DNA of 64,000 bases, taken from contig QNGE01001716.1 of the NCBI GenBank assembly GCA_008508345.1, positions 78,728-142,727 of the forward strand, read 5' to 3'. A program made the position numbers and the translations under genes. Positions 39,001-50,287 of the stretch are shown here, piece after piece; the first letter of the stretch is position 1, and every line of letters begins with the position of its first letter. Below the pieces are notes generated by a model. The model ran no database searches and was not told the DNA's origin. It saw nothing but the letters and a program-made list of their open reading frames with translations. This DNA is from Paragonimus westermani (lineage: Eukaryota; Platyhelminthes; Trematoda; Plagiorchiida; Troglotrematidae).

Positions 39001-40088
39001 GTTAAACCGTCAAAACCTGTAAAGCCACACAATTTGACGGATAACTTGTTTTAGTGTATATAGGAAATGGGCGTATGCTCAAACTAGAGCGTAAGTAATC
39101 ATGAACTCTGGTCGACCAGGAAGCGAAAAGTTGTAGTAACTATAATAAATGATATCTGGATAGTCGCATTCACCTGTCTTTCTGATTATTTTGCTTTTTA
39201 CCTACTATTATTTTGGTAGAGCTAACCATTTTGTAACGTCCGTCCCGAAAATAAAAACGTAACTCGCTCCATGCCTCGCTAGCTTGACGTCTTTCTCCGT
39301 ACACTCTATTTTCCAGGGTCGATAATAATACACGGAATCAACGTGCTGAGTCTTTGCTTTTCGGTGTCGATCAGTTTTCGTTAGTGAATACTGACTGAGT
39401 ATTGCTGTGTTGGATCAGTTCCAACAAAGTCCACGGACGGCTACTGCTTACTCTGCGTTTCTACAGAAGACCTCGCACAAATACTTACTAAAAGACTATG
39501 CGAAATATTTTTAAAAAAATCTTCCGGTTATTTCGATCGTCGATTGCTGATATAGCTTGAGACAAAACTTGGGATATGGTTTGTAGAAACCCTATTTTTT
39601 TATTGCTAAACTGCATTATAGCTACGATTGTCATTGGTACTGCTTTTGTTGCCAACGTTTGTATGCGCTTAAATGTTTGTTTGGACGAGTACGGTCACCG
39701 ACAAGTAGCCTGTGTGTACGAACGTACGGCCATGCTGCATACTCGCTTGTCATCTCAGTGTACTAACATTTATTGTTACTCTTCGCTGTCACATCAATTT
39801 CAGGTGTCGGCAATATGCACCTTGTCTACTTTTTGCGTTATAATAACTGTCCGGCTATAGCCCGTCTGAAGTCTACAACTTACATTAATTCGTGAAACAA
39901 AACATCGAATCATAAAACGACGGGAGACTTCCAATAAGGCGTCTTAGGCAACACACACTATTTGTAACCAACATACTCATAGGTGACGTCACATAATCGG
40001 TGCCATTGTCAGTGCCCACATAACGGTTATGTAGAAAGAAGGACAACTCATATGTGTATGCTGCATGCAACATCGGAAGAAAACGTAC
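30025..40088 (-). other. Large intron of the FHIP-like gene (about 10 kb)
   Basis: Bounded by phase-0 junctions. It is mostly unclassified. A plus-strand run around 34829-34870 reads NCKKSGYLKREYP, like a decayed gag zinc knuckle. About 0.8 kb later KLAIDTEAGS (about 35674-35703) resembles a retropepsin active site, so an old LTR element may lie in 33.6-36 kb. A diverged repeat occurs near 39590-39810. No nested host gene was recognised. Confidence 0.55.
39590..39810 (+). repeat. Diverged unnamed repeat, copy 1
   Basis: The plus-strand translation and nucleotides resemble 41300-41470: shared ordered features include a CGACAAGTA.CCTGTG block, a CTCGC/CTGGC segment and a TATTG.TC..TCGC.....CACATC end. 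Same orientation. The family was not recognised. Confidence 0.5.
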
Positions 40089-40339
40089 CTCAGGATGACG
40101 AAGATAAAACTTCCCTTCACCGGTTATCAGAATGTCATAGAATTGTAGTTCCTTTGCTTTAAAAGCCTCCAAATCAGCTCCCGAAAACACAAAGTTCCAA
40201 CGAAATATGGATTCAAAAATACCCATTTTTAGGGAGAGATTGAAGAGGAAATCACAATCATTATGTGCAGGACGGTGGGATATAAGCAGGTTTGCGATGC
40301 TGTTCAGGGAACTCAATACCATCTCATCGACAGTAGGAG
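40089..40339 (-). CDS. FHIP-like gene, exon 3
   Basis: Acceptor CAG (AG at 40341-40340) leaves a phase-1 start; donor GAG|GTACGT (GT at 40088-40087) gives a phase-0 end. The peptide contains MGIFESIFRW, then LEAFKAKELQFYDILI and FYLRHPE. These match the conserved LLE.L.RW, LK..LL.LYE.L and PLL.HKP segments near the FHIP N-terminal region. The next family segment is supplied, in phase, by the exon at 29431-30024. The upstream junction phase agrees with the donor of the exon at 43633-43840. Confidence 0.85.
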
Positions 40340-43300
40340 CTGAATTGAATTCAGAAAACGAATAACCACATGCTTACATGCATCAACTCTTGATAGAAGG
40401 GTGTACCACTTTATTTTGAAGTCATTGATAACCATCACGTTATCTTCATCATCCTCTATTATGTCCATGGCAGTAGTTGTGGAAAAAAATCCCGCTCACC
40501 ACAATTCACATAATTAAACGATTGCGTGACCGGACTCAGCGTTATAAAAATATATTGATTGATTCAAAGCAATAAACTATTGAAAGTGATGTTTTTCTTG
40601 TGATTGGTTCATGAGCCATATATTTCTGGAATTTTTTCCAACCTCCATTATCGTCCTTCTATATGTTCTTTATACGACGACGTATCAACGGAACAATGAG
40701 TGCAGAGAGTGATTCTCCTTTCGTAAAGGAACCTTTGGAAAACCGACGAAATGAATGCGATCTGAAGTTACATTAGGATGGTATAAGCAATATTTCTCAC
40801 TCATATATAAAAACACCATATTTCAGTTAGGCTGACAACATTTGGCATCACAAACTGTCTAAATGGTTCGTTACCGGTAAATCATTTGCGCACATTGAAT
40901 CAGCACGACGATGGACAATAAAATCAACTTTTGAAAGATATTCAAGATAAAACGCTCGATTCTTGAAGAGTGTGTGCATGAAGTGCACATACTTCTCATC
41001 AGCACTTCGCAGGCATCTACAAGTGCTCAAACGTATAGAAGGATTGAACCGCAGCCAGGCTGCTGGTGAGGAAATGTGGTGTACAAATGCGTACTGCATA
41101 CGGCGAACGAAAGCTTTCAAACTGCAGTGTTTTGTTATCTGACTGATACGATACCGAATTGTAGTTCTGCAGACTACAGATCCTGGGTCACCCATAATCG
41201 TACTGATGGACATGAAATCTAAATAGCAAATATTGTCCACTCACAAGGCCCAATTTGTTTATTCTCAACCATGCTACAGTTGCGACTGCCACTTGCATTA
41301 TTTTCGCTTTCAAATTTTCATGTACTTCAACTTTTGTTTGAACGATTATCTATACCGACAAGTACCCTGTGAACTCGAGCGTCTGACTCCGCTACGTGCT
41401 GGCTTACCGTTCGGCTGTGCCAGTGTTTCGTCCTATTGTTCGCTCGCTTTCACATCGACTCCGCGTCTCGATACTATGATCCTTGTTTATTCGTTACGTT
41501 GCTCGCAGCCAGCCGGCTTCATTTCAAATCACTCTACAATTTTGGTCACCTTAATACGTGTGCTAAGAACAGACTTTTGATCGTTGATGATGAAACGCGT
41601 GTTTGTTCTCGTGAAGTGAAGCCGCATGTAAAAAAAGCGCGGAATTAGAGCGTGTCGACAGGATCTATAAAACCCAGCTGAAAATTATCAGCAGGAATTG
41701 AATGCTGTGGTTGTTGTGCCGTTAATTTGTGATTTTGGAATATCATGTGGATGATTGTGGAAGGAATATTTAGGAAAGTATGAAATATGCCTATTATGTT
41801 GTGGGAAATGTTTTTGTCGTAATGCGTGAAAGATGTTTATCGAGGACATCGAGGAATTGCGCTAATTTAATATCGAACTATGTTGACGAGATAGCTGAGG
41901 TTTTGTGATCTGGTAGATAGAAGATATGAGCAACGAACGATTGATAAGCATGCACCGTGTAAATGTAGACCATTTTTCGGAATTGTGCGTTCGATATTCC
42001 CTGAAATGAGTGCCGACAGTTAATACGTTCGAGTGTTTATGATTATCCCCACGTGTAACTAAGACCCACTGACATTTGGATGCGCCGTGAGTAAGTAGAT
42101 GAGGCTGCAGGAGATGACTGCCAAACATAACGTGGGCGAAAGTCGGCTTGATCTGCTTGGCGTATATACTGCTCACGGCAATCGGGCGAAAGCTGCTTTG
42201 ACATTATGGTAACAAAGAAATCGACAAGTTTGTGCAGTTACAAGAACACTGAGGAGATGGGATATCACGTGTTTTCGGAAAATCAGAGGTTTAACGACAC
42301 GTGAAGCATTGTACCTCATGAAGCCTTTTGGGGTGACTCGCTCGACGGTCAGCCTATGTGCACCCTACAGTCACAACGCCCTGACCTGCAGTTGGACGCA
42401 CTGACGTCAATGCTCGACTTTCACAACGCCATGGTGTGAAAATTGTGCTAGATGGTCAGAATACGTTCATCATATGCACATGTTATCATTATCTGGAATA
42501 ATTGATCTGAATTTCCGAATGCTCCTTGCTTTCGGCTCCGCTGCAGTAGAAGTCCTTTTCTTGCTGTGTACGCTGGTCTCATGTAAAGCGGTGAGTAACA
42601 CGGTATGTGGGATATCACTCACCGTTGCCAGTGACGCCCGTGTAGTTAATTGCCCACATTTTCATTCGGGCGCGCTTCCTTGGGGGAACAACGCGAAACC
42701 CACCTTCAGAAGTATCATTAATGATTGGTGGAGCCGCACACGGTCTCTGTTTGCGTTTCAACGTTCAAGTTGGCACAGTGTTCGAGCTCGATGCAACTGA
42801 AGCAGCATAGTTAATGAAATAATAACCAACCTGTCTAGAGGGGTTGTAACTGCCCTGTGCAGAAGGAGAAGTGCGATAGGTCAGCAATCCACGTTGAAAA
42901 ATAGTTTGCCTTCATAGCACCGACAACCGTTCGTATGAGCGGGGTTACCACAAAATCCGCAGGGCATCTCCATGTGGAGTATCTTCTCTCAACTTGGCTG
43001 TTTTACAGTTCGTGCCGAAAGAATAGGGAAGCCTGTGTCTGGTGAAGCCGCCTTGGCTGTCTGAATGGACTGGTGAGCGAGAGCTTTGATGGCCTTGAAA
43101 ACGCAGACTCCTGTCCTGCGGTTTACATCATGCAACTTGGCTAACCCCTAATGCAACATTCTGCAACCCAGTTGAAATGCATTCGTGGCACCCACCGTGA
43201 ACTCTGTGCAACATACTGTTTTCGGGCAGATTGTATACAACAAGCCACCGTCGATGGTTTGGGCAGCGGCCTAGAATAAATGCGGTCACAGTTAACAACA

Positions 43301-43632
43301 ACGTGCATATCTCTAACTTCGTATATAGGCGTAGATCACGGGTCGTCTATGACCCATGCCGTCTGTAGGCAAAAACTAATATAGCTTCAGACTACGGCGG
43401 CGAATGTGGAGCTATAGAGAACCAACTTATGGCGGTTGGTCCCATGATTGGCATCGGCGTTTACCACATCAAAGAACCCTCTGAATAACTGCAATTGCTG
43501 TCTGCATGTGGAACATGTATGCGTGTATCTATTATTGTCGTATCTGATGACACGCGACATGCAGTTTTTCCCCATATGATGCAGAATTTGTAGCAGATTT
43601 TCTGCTACATTAGTGCACACTAACTCACTTAC
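40340..43632 (-). other. Intron of the FHIP-like gene (about 3.3 kb)
   Basis: Lies between phase-1 junctions. It holds a diverged repeat near 41300-41470. A 130-codon minus-strand frame at 40848-41240 has no recognisable domain and no good splice pair, so I do not call it an exon. Confidence 0.6.
41300..41470 (+). repeat. Diverged unnamed repeat, copy 2
   Basis: Partner of 39590-39810 in the same orientation, about 1.7 kb apart on either side of exon 3 of the FHIP-like gene. The limits are approximate. Confidence 0.5.
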
Positions 43633-43840
43633 TTATCACTGGCGGTTTCAACCGGTGACGGATGTTGCAAATATCCATGGTCGTTACATACTTGTCATAA
43701 ACATCCGAAGCATACTGCTTCGACTCAACATCTGGTGTGTTGTACTCGAAAATATGCCTCGAGTCGTTCACTTCACTGTCTGTGAGCGGACGAACCGTTA
43801 GATGCGCATCATAAGGAAAGGCAGTTATGTCGTGGTTGTG
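43633..43840 (-). CDS. FHIP-like gene, exon 2
   Basis: An open minus-strand exon with a strong A|GTAAGT donor (GT at 43632-43631), ending in phase 1, which matches the phase-1 acceptor of the exon at 40089-40339. The stretch DVESKQYASDVYDKYVTTMD parallels the DPE.C...F..HW..V..IL block that marks the start of the conserved FHIP region. The 5' edge is uncertain: the chosen acceptor (GAG ending at 43841) is phase 0, but AG sites at 43850-43849 (phase 1) or 43858-43857 (phase 2) are alternatives. The N-terminal half of the exon is unlike anything I recognise. Confidence 0.65.
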
Positions 43841-43950
43841 CTCCAATGCTAAAGAGCTAACAACCAACCCGGTTCATCTCCTAACCACATTGAACCGTGA
43901 TTGACAGCATGTATTGCGAGAACTGTGCAATGGGAAGTATGTGAACTCAC

Positions 43951-44008
43951 CTCACTAAACACGTCGTAATCCACGGCTCTCTCTCGTACGTCGCTTGTAT
44001 CTTGTACA
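43951..44008 (-). CDS. Candidate small upstream exon, FHIP-like transcript
   Basis: A 58-bp minus-strand candidate with a strong GAG|GTGAGT donor (GT at 43950-43949) and a TTCCAG acceptor (AG at 44010-44009). Start phase 2 and end phase 0 agree with both neighbours as drawn. The peptide (VQDTSDVRERAVDYDVFSE) is not a domain I know. It is supported only by open frame, splice consensus and phase. Confidence 0.35.
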
Positions 44009-45059
44009 CTGGAACACCATCTACCATGTGAGCTCAACGGCAATCACACTCACGCGATCACATTTCAAGCGTCCACCGCTGGATTTCTTGCTTGAACCAA
44101 GCACGTACATAACACTGTGATCCTTCATATACCTATCCGAGAAGCTTTTGAACGTGATAAATTTAGCAAATTCGCGACCCTCAAAGACACCTTTAGAGCA
44201 ATATAAGTGATCCGTAGCTTAAAACAGAGTACGCAGGATAATATCGGTCAACTTTTTATAACGCGTGGAAAAATTCTTCGCAATATAGCACATTTATACC
44301 GTCACAACTCCTAACACAGCTAATTTCAATCTCGGCACCAAATTTTCGTTCGATTCGAACAAATCTTTTTCACCCTCCTGACGCCCCCCGTCATGGAAAT
44401 CGATGATTTCCAAATTCCTGGGAGATGCTACGGAAACATTGCTTAATATTCGATGATATCTCTTTTTAACGCTGTCAAATAGCAGATTCCACTACCTACG
44501 TGTAAGTTCCACCGAAAACCCACCAACCAGGCGCAACGAATTAGACAACCGCAACGGAATTATCAAGTTACGAGATCTGTTGAGATGAGATGGCGCGTAT
44601 AGCTGTCTACTGTGGCATAAAATACCAACGCTCGTTGCGTTCACACCAAAAGTTGTTTCCAGCTGTGTCTTAAGCATGGAGATGTTATTCTATGGGATAC
44701 CACTCACCACTTAAATTACGACGGCCTCAATCTACAGCACGTCAAGTTGGTAGATCTAACTGAAGTTAGCATCAGCTCTTCTGCACATTCATACTATACG
44801 AAACTACTGCCAGTTAAAGAATAGTTTTCGAAAGCTAGCTTGAAAACTTGCCTCGCACGTCTGATGTTTGAACCTTCATTGTTGATTGCTCAGCAACATA
44901 CTGATGGAAATTCGCGAGGTTTTCAGCGGTGTACCACTGTGATTGTTTGGTTTCGTTTACCGCACCAAATTAGCGTCTTCCAAGATGTGCACAACAAATG
45001 TCGGACGCGAAACAACAATACGAATAACTGAGGAAGGCCGGGCGTATATCGTGCAACAA
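44009..45059. other. No gene recognised
   Basis: Probably an intron between the two upstream candidate exons. Short frames only; the SINE-like repeat begins near its end. Confidence 0.45.
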
Positions 45060-45300
45060 CTAACGTTCCAATGGTCGAGCGTTCGAGCACGCCGAAAGTC
45101 CACGTTTCCGGTTCGCGCCCGAAAGTCCCATGGCACGCATACAAACAGTCGAACAGCATTGCTCATGGGAAATCTTTGAATAGCCTAAGGAGAACATGTC
45201 GCTATCAGATTTGAAATTATTCTACACACCATACGGCTGGCAGGCCAGCAAAATCTCCAAGTCGTCACAAAGTCTTCTGACGTTTTCTTCAGTTAGTAGT
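45060..45300 (+). repeat. tRNA-like SINE candidate
   Basis: It contains a Pol III A-box-like TGGTCGAGCGTTC (from 45072) and, about 38 bases later, a B-box-like GGTTCGCGCCC (45110-45120), a tRNA-gene layout. The B box and following sequence (about 45100-45290) are clearly related to 48556-48745 in the inverted-repeat arm: the blocks AATAGCCTA, TATTCTACACACC and GGCCAGCAAAATCTCC recur in order. Family homology plus internal promoter-like boxes suggest a SINE. It is not a functional tRNA, as no cloverleaf is evident. Confidence 0.55.
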
Positions 45301-45330
45301 CTTAAGTGATTATTGGAGAACAGTCTTTAC

Positions 45331-45627
45331 CAGTGGGCTCGCAATATCGTATTCGTTGGAACCCGAGGCCGTTCATTGACTAACTTCATACCGTGAACTC
45401 CGTCGATATTGATACATGCCACTATTTTGTGAACAGTTGGTTTCCTCTTGAAATTGGCTGGGCAATGTATAAACTCAGGCTCAATGTGTCGTTCGGTAAT
45501 CACACAACCAATCTCGTGGGGAACTAGAACAAACACATCAAAAGCTTTGCACAGAAATGATTCAGTGTGTATGCATTTTTCCAGAACATCGTCGAACCTT
45601 GCAATAGTCCGTTTGATGAATGCCATT
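45331..45627 (-). CDS. Candidate 5' exon of the minus-strand gene, unknown domain
   Basis: A 297-bp open minus-strand segment with a good acceptor (TTTTACCTAG, AG at 45629-45628) and a CTG|GTAAAG donor (GT at 45330-45329, phase 2). An ATG sits one base inside (45626) and could be the start codon, giving MAFIKRTIARFDDVLEK. The remainder includes a stretch around VLVPHEIGCVITERHIEPE. I do not recognise the protein. It may be the N-terminus of the FHIP-like transcript or a separate gene. Phase 2 fits the acceptor of the 43951-44008 candidate without creating a stop. Confidence 0.4.
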
Positions 45628-47221
45628 CTAGGTAAAACGCTGAATGCGTGAGACTGTTTGGACCGCTGGTGGGCCTGGACTATCATTCAATGGTTCTAAA
45701 ACTACCGTCATAATATATCGGCGGAGCTCTAAAACACCAGAACGGCATAAAAATAGTATACATAGTCTATGTAAGAGATACGTGGGAATGTGCTGTAATA
45801 AAGAACGCGTTTTCCGCGTTGTAATTGTAGGGTTAACAAACGCGATTGCCATTTACCATCCCAAAGGATGATCTCCTGTTTCAATATTGTTGCTCTATTT
45901 TGTTTGGTCGACGGACCCTCTTTCAGTTTGTTGAGGGAGATTGGTGGTCTTTGCTATACACTGATGAAGCCGAAGTCCAGCTTTCCGATTGTGATGAATC
46001 CGTTGATTGTATGCCTTTCTCTGTTTTCAGTTCATCTTCGGGAAGAATGTGAAACGTTGAGGAAATTTGCCGAGAAATAGCCGTTACTTCAAGGTCTATG
46101 ATTGCAGTCTACAGTGTCAAACATGTTGCCGCGTTGCAAAGGTTGAAAGAATTACTTTCCGGGCATCCGGATCTCATGCTGAACTGTTCAGTTCCAGAAA
46201 GAGATGTTATGCAGAAAAAAGATCGAACATCTTTCTAGAAGTTTTGACCAGAAGACACGGTAAACAACAGTAGTAGAAGGCATCAAATGTTCTCTTTGCA
46301 CCCGGAACAGTTTACTAGAAACCGGTTGCCATTGACTAGAAAAAGCTTGGTAGTAAACTAATATCACAGCCTGGACCATTTTTTCCACAGTCCATAAGCC
46401 GATGGTCACCACCCAAGTACCACCTAAAAGCAAGGCTGCATGCACGTCTGAAAAATTGAGCCAGGTGCCCGTAGCCTTCACATAAATTCTCAGCTATCCT
46501 CTAGCAGGCGTGTGATTGACTAGAAAATGACGGAGATCAAGATAACCGGAGATCCCTTGGGAACTGCTCGTATTAGGTGGGTTGCAAAAGGTGCGCTGAG
46601 GCAGCTCAAAACGAAGGTTCGGGAAAGTTTCTGGTGGCGACGTGCCTCAAAACTTGTAGACCGTAAAGTTTGTCAGATATGCTTTCAGAAGCAGTACCAA
46701 GTGGTTATGGATAAAGAGAGAATGAACTAGCTACAGTGCAGTCAGTGCACCGGCTGGTAACCCCACTGGTGTGACCACTACAAGGAATCTCAACCGGCTT
46801 ACATCTGCGTAGACTACAACAACGTGGACCACGCAGCGTGGTTAACTAGGAGGAGGAGGAAGAAGAAACAACGCCTTCCAAAGTTATGCGAAAGTGCCCA
46901 CGGTCCTATTTCGAGCAACTCACAGAATGCTTTCACGAGATACGCTCACTTTATCATTTTCCGTTAATCAAGTGACTTCTGTCGAGCCTTCATTCAGTGG
47001 CTCGTTTGTGAGTGCAACGTACAGCCAAGCGCATCCTTCCACTTGCATATGCGTACAAAAATATACGCATTGATGAAAACGTATTAAAGTGCTCAGTGCG
47101 TACTGGCATATAAAAAAGCATAAAAAGTCGAAATAATATGAAAAAATGTAGGTATACACGAGATATATATACGTGCAAATGCATACATAAAAAAAACAGT
47201 TATGTTCGCAAAAATAACGAG
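45628..47221. other. No gene recognised
   Basis: Short frames only. AT-rich sequence from about 47070 leads up to the inverted-repeat structure, and a (GGA)n/(GAA)n-like purine patch lies at 46850-46869. A promoter of the minus-strand gene could lie here but cannot be pinned down. Confidence 0.45.
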
Positions 47222-47627
47222 AAAAATAACGGTATATTCCTCGACGCATTGTGAGAGCCACGCTTAGGGAAGCGCGACCAATACACACATTTTAAAGCTA
47301 TATGCGCATTCGAACACCACAGCTGTAAATTGTGTAATGAGTCAGCTGTGTAAATAAAGCGACAGAACAGAAATCATATGAGAGAAAAATTCCACCCTAG
47401 GAAGAAAAATTTGAGATACACGCCTCTGAGGGGATAATATTAAAAATGCCCAAAATTCGATAAAATAGTTGGATATTTACATTATTCGGGTCTGCATAAG
47501 GCGATCACTTGCCGAGTAGTCAAGATCGTGCCGAATAAAAGGTGGTTATGTCGTGCGCAACCGAAACCAGCAAGCGCGCACAGACTGAATTTGAGTTGTG
47601 TAACGGGGCATGCTGCTGTGTTGTCGG
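47222..47627 (+). repeat. Extra partial copy of the arm's outer end (about 406 bp)
   Basis: Matches 47629-48034 at an offset of 407 bases, so it is a direct tandem copy of the first 406 bases of the full left arm. The right arm has no second copy. Identity begins with AAAAATAACGG and stops after TTGTCGG. Confidence 0.9.
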
Positions 47628-47628
47628 A

Positions 47629-49426
47629 AAAAATAACGGTATATTCCTCGACGCATTGTGAGAGCCACGCTTAGGGAAGCGCGACCAATACACACATTTT
47701 AAAGCTATATGCGCATTCGAACACCACAGCTGTAAATTGTGTAATGAGTCAGCTGTGTAAATAAAGCGACAGAACAGAAATCATATGAGAGAAAAATTCC
47801 ACCCTAGGAAGAAAAATTTGAGATACACGCCTCTGAGGGGATAATATTAAAAATGCCCAAAATTCGATAAAATAGTTGGATATTTACATTATTCGGGTCT
47901 GCATAAGGCGATCACTTGCCGAGTAGTCAAGATCGTGCCGAATAAAAGGTGGTTATGTCGTGCGCAACCGAAACCAGCAAGCGCGCACAGACTGAATTTG
48001 AGTTGTGTAACGGGGCATGCTGCTGTGTTGTCGGTGCCGTTTTAGTTTGCGCTTGTGTAAGTCGTATGCATGGCTTACGGGGCCTTTAGTCCATGTTTGT
48101 CCGTACTGTTTCTCTTTTCAGGGCTACCGTTCGAACCCCTACTTCGAAAGAACGCTGTTCTCCAGTGCCTCCATATTGCTTCAAATTCGGATCAAAAGTG
48201 CCACGGACAGTCAGAGCAGAAGCGGCTGGTTTGCGTGTTACACTTAGGGGATGGAGTGAATGTAGTATCGGAGAATTTCATCATTATTCCATGCAGATTG
48301 TCCCGGGGAAACGTGTAGGAAATTGTGTGAGGATGGGAAAGCACATTCAGTGCTCGTAGCGCTAAGTCGCCATTTCCTCAAGTACGCAATTATCAGACGC
48401 GAAAAACAAAAAGCCATTGAGAAGAGAGACCAAACCTTTATTCGACAAAATGTACAGGTGGCCACCAGTAGCGCTATAAACGGTACCGACACGCGAATTA
48501 ACTAGAGAGACTAGAGACCAGCCGTCGACGAACGAGTAAACCGGGAGAGTGACACGTGTCTTTCGGGTTCGCACCACTGCCACATGACATGCAGACAAAC
48601 AAGCGGACAGCATGCACCGTGCAAGCTTTTCTAATAGCCTAGGTACAATATGCAACTATGAGTTTTGGAACTATTTTACACACCGTGCCGCAGGTAGGCC
48701 AGTGAAATCTCCAGGGCGCTACACACAAATCTCTGCGGAATACGCATGAACATCTCTACTTTTCTTCGTCCTTCGCTCAAAATCTAAAGAATTTTGTGAA
48801 GCTCGCGAAGTGTGCATCCATTGGGTGATTTTGAGTGTACGGGGGTAGAATGTTTTCTCACGTGGGATATATCAATAAAACCAAGATAGGGAAGCGAAGT
48901 CACGCGATTAATTGGAGAACGTAAACCTGACTGCGAGCTATGATAAACGATGGAACACGTAATATTGTAGCACGGCCTTCCACTTAACGTTAATATCACT
49001 CTGTTAATTGATTAAATGTATACCACATGCAAACAGCTGTTATAAAATAACGCAAAATAAAATCGAATATCAGCTTCTCTTAGTATATGAGTACTGCCGA
49101 ATTTAGATGTCGCTTATCTATGTACAACCGGTACACAGAATGAGAAGAATGTTCGACAATACCGAGAGGATGTCTGGTGGTTTGTCGGGGGGAGAAGAGA
49201 GAAGATTTGCGATGCGAGGTTTTTATGTAGTCGTGAGACAAACAGGTTGAGTTTCTTTTTTCCAACCAGTTTTGGCATGCTCGGCGTTTGCATGGTGATT
49301 CACAACACACAAATAACCTATCAATAAGTGTGAAGTAAAGACGTACCAGGACGACTGGGTTATTACTAACAGGCGTGTGTGTACTTAGACGTATACGCCT
49401 CGACTATAGACATGTTTCCCTGTTCA
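47629..49426 (+). repeat. Left arm of 1.8-kb inverted repeat (full unit)
   Basis: 1,798 bp that is the reverse complement of 56761-58558: coordinates of paired positions sum to 106,187 along the whole length, with no net indel. The few differences I saw lie near the inner end. The unit starts AAAAATAACGG and ends CTGTTCA. Open frames within it occur in mirrored pairs in the other arm and have no domains, so I do not call genes. A SINE-related block lies at 48556-48745. Confidence 0.95.
48556..48745 (+). repeat. SINE-related block in left arm
   Basis: Diverged relative of 45100-45290. A B-box-like GGTTCGCACCA lies at 48566-48576, followed by AATAGCCTAGG, TATTTTACACACC and GGCCAGTGAAATCTCC in the same order. 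The A-box is not convincing in this copy. Confidence 0.5.
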
Positions 49427-49428
49427 CA

Positions 49429-49776
49429 CTTAGTATATGAGTACTGCCGAATTTAGATGTCGCTTATCTATGTACAACCGGTACACAGAATGAGAAGAAT
49501 GTTCGACAATACCGAGAGGATGTCTGGTGGTTTGTCGGGGGGAGAAGAGAGAAGATTTGCGATGCGAGGTTTTTATGTAGTCGTGAGACAAACAGGTTGA
49601 GTTTCTTTTTTCCAACCAGTTTTGGCATGCTCGGCGTTTGCATGGTGATTCACAACACACAAATAACCTATCAATAAGTGTGAAGTAAAGACGTACCAGG
49701 ACGACTGGGTTATTACTAACAGGCGTGTGTGTACTTAGACGTATACGCCTCGACTATAGACATGTTTCCCTGTTCA
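49429..49776 (+). repeat. Extra partial copy of the arm's inner end (about 348 bp)
   Basis: Direct tandem copy of 49079-49426 at an offset of 350 bases. It shares the left-arm-specific bases (GTGTGTACTTAGAC) that differ from the right arm, so it was copied from the left arm. The right arm has one copy only. Confidence 0.9.
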
Positions 49777-50287
49777 CGTGAATGTCCAAAATCGGAAGTG
49801 TTTTCTATGGGTAAAACTTTTTCAGCTGAAATGTGGGCTTCCTGGAGAATATTATCAATCATGTGTCGTTCACGATCGGCTTCTGGTAGCTTCGTACACT
49901 GGTTTCGGTAAAGAGCTTTTTGGCGTCAGATGGTGTGAATCTCCCGAGATTTGCCACCGTATTTGAGGACGATGTCTCGTTGCATGTTCAATTCTACTTG
50001 CAAGCCCTTAATTTGAATGAAGAGCCCCAAACACCACAGTTTTCACAACACAGAAATAGTCTGACGCGTGTTTCGTTAAAGGCCGGTTATTATTACGTGC
50101 TAGTGCATACCTTGTTTCTACCATTTAGCTGCTCAAATTAGAGCATTATTTGCCCCTTTTTATCACACTTAACTGCTTTGAGACGTTTTGGACATAATCC
50201 ACTAGTAAAATAAGAAAAATCTTATGGTGATATCTACAAAGCCAGCCAATCTCCAGCTAAAGGTCCACTCTTGCGTGGAAAAGCAAG
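49777..50287. other. Start of the inverted-repeat core; unclassified
   Basis: Begins directly after the left arm. Short plus-strand frames (60-73 codons) show no domain. It may be a 5' untranslated or truncated part of the following LINE. Confidence 0.45.

Noticed and set aside
40848..41240. 130-codon minus-strand open frame next to FHIP-like exon 3
   Set aside because: No domain and no phase-compatible splice junctions. The phase-1 chain from exon 2 to exon 3 works without it.
45072..45120. A possible tRNA gene
   Set aside because: A-box- and B-box-like motifs are present, but there is no cloverleaf with anticodon and acceptor stem. The segment belongs to a repeat family.
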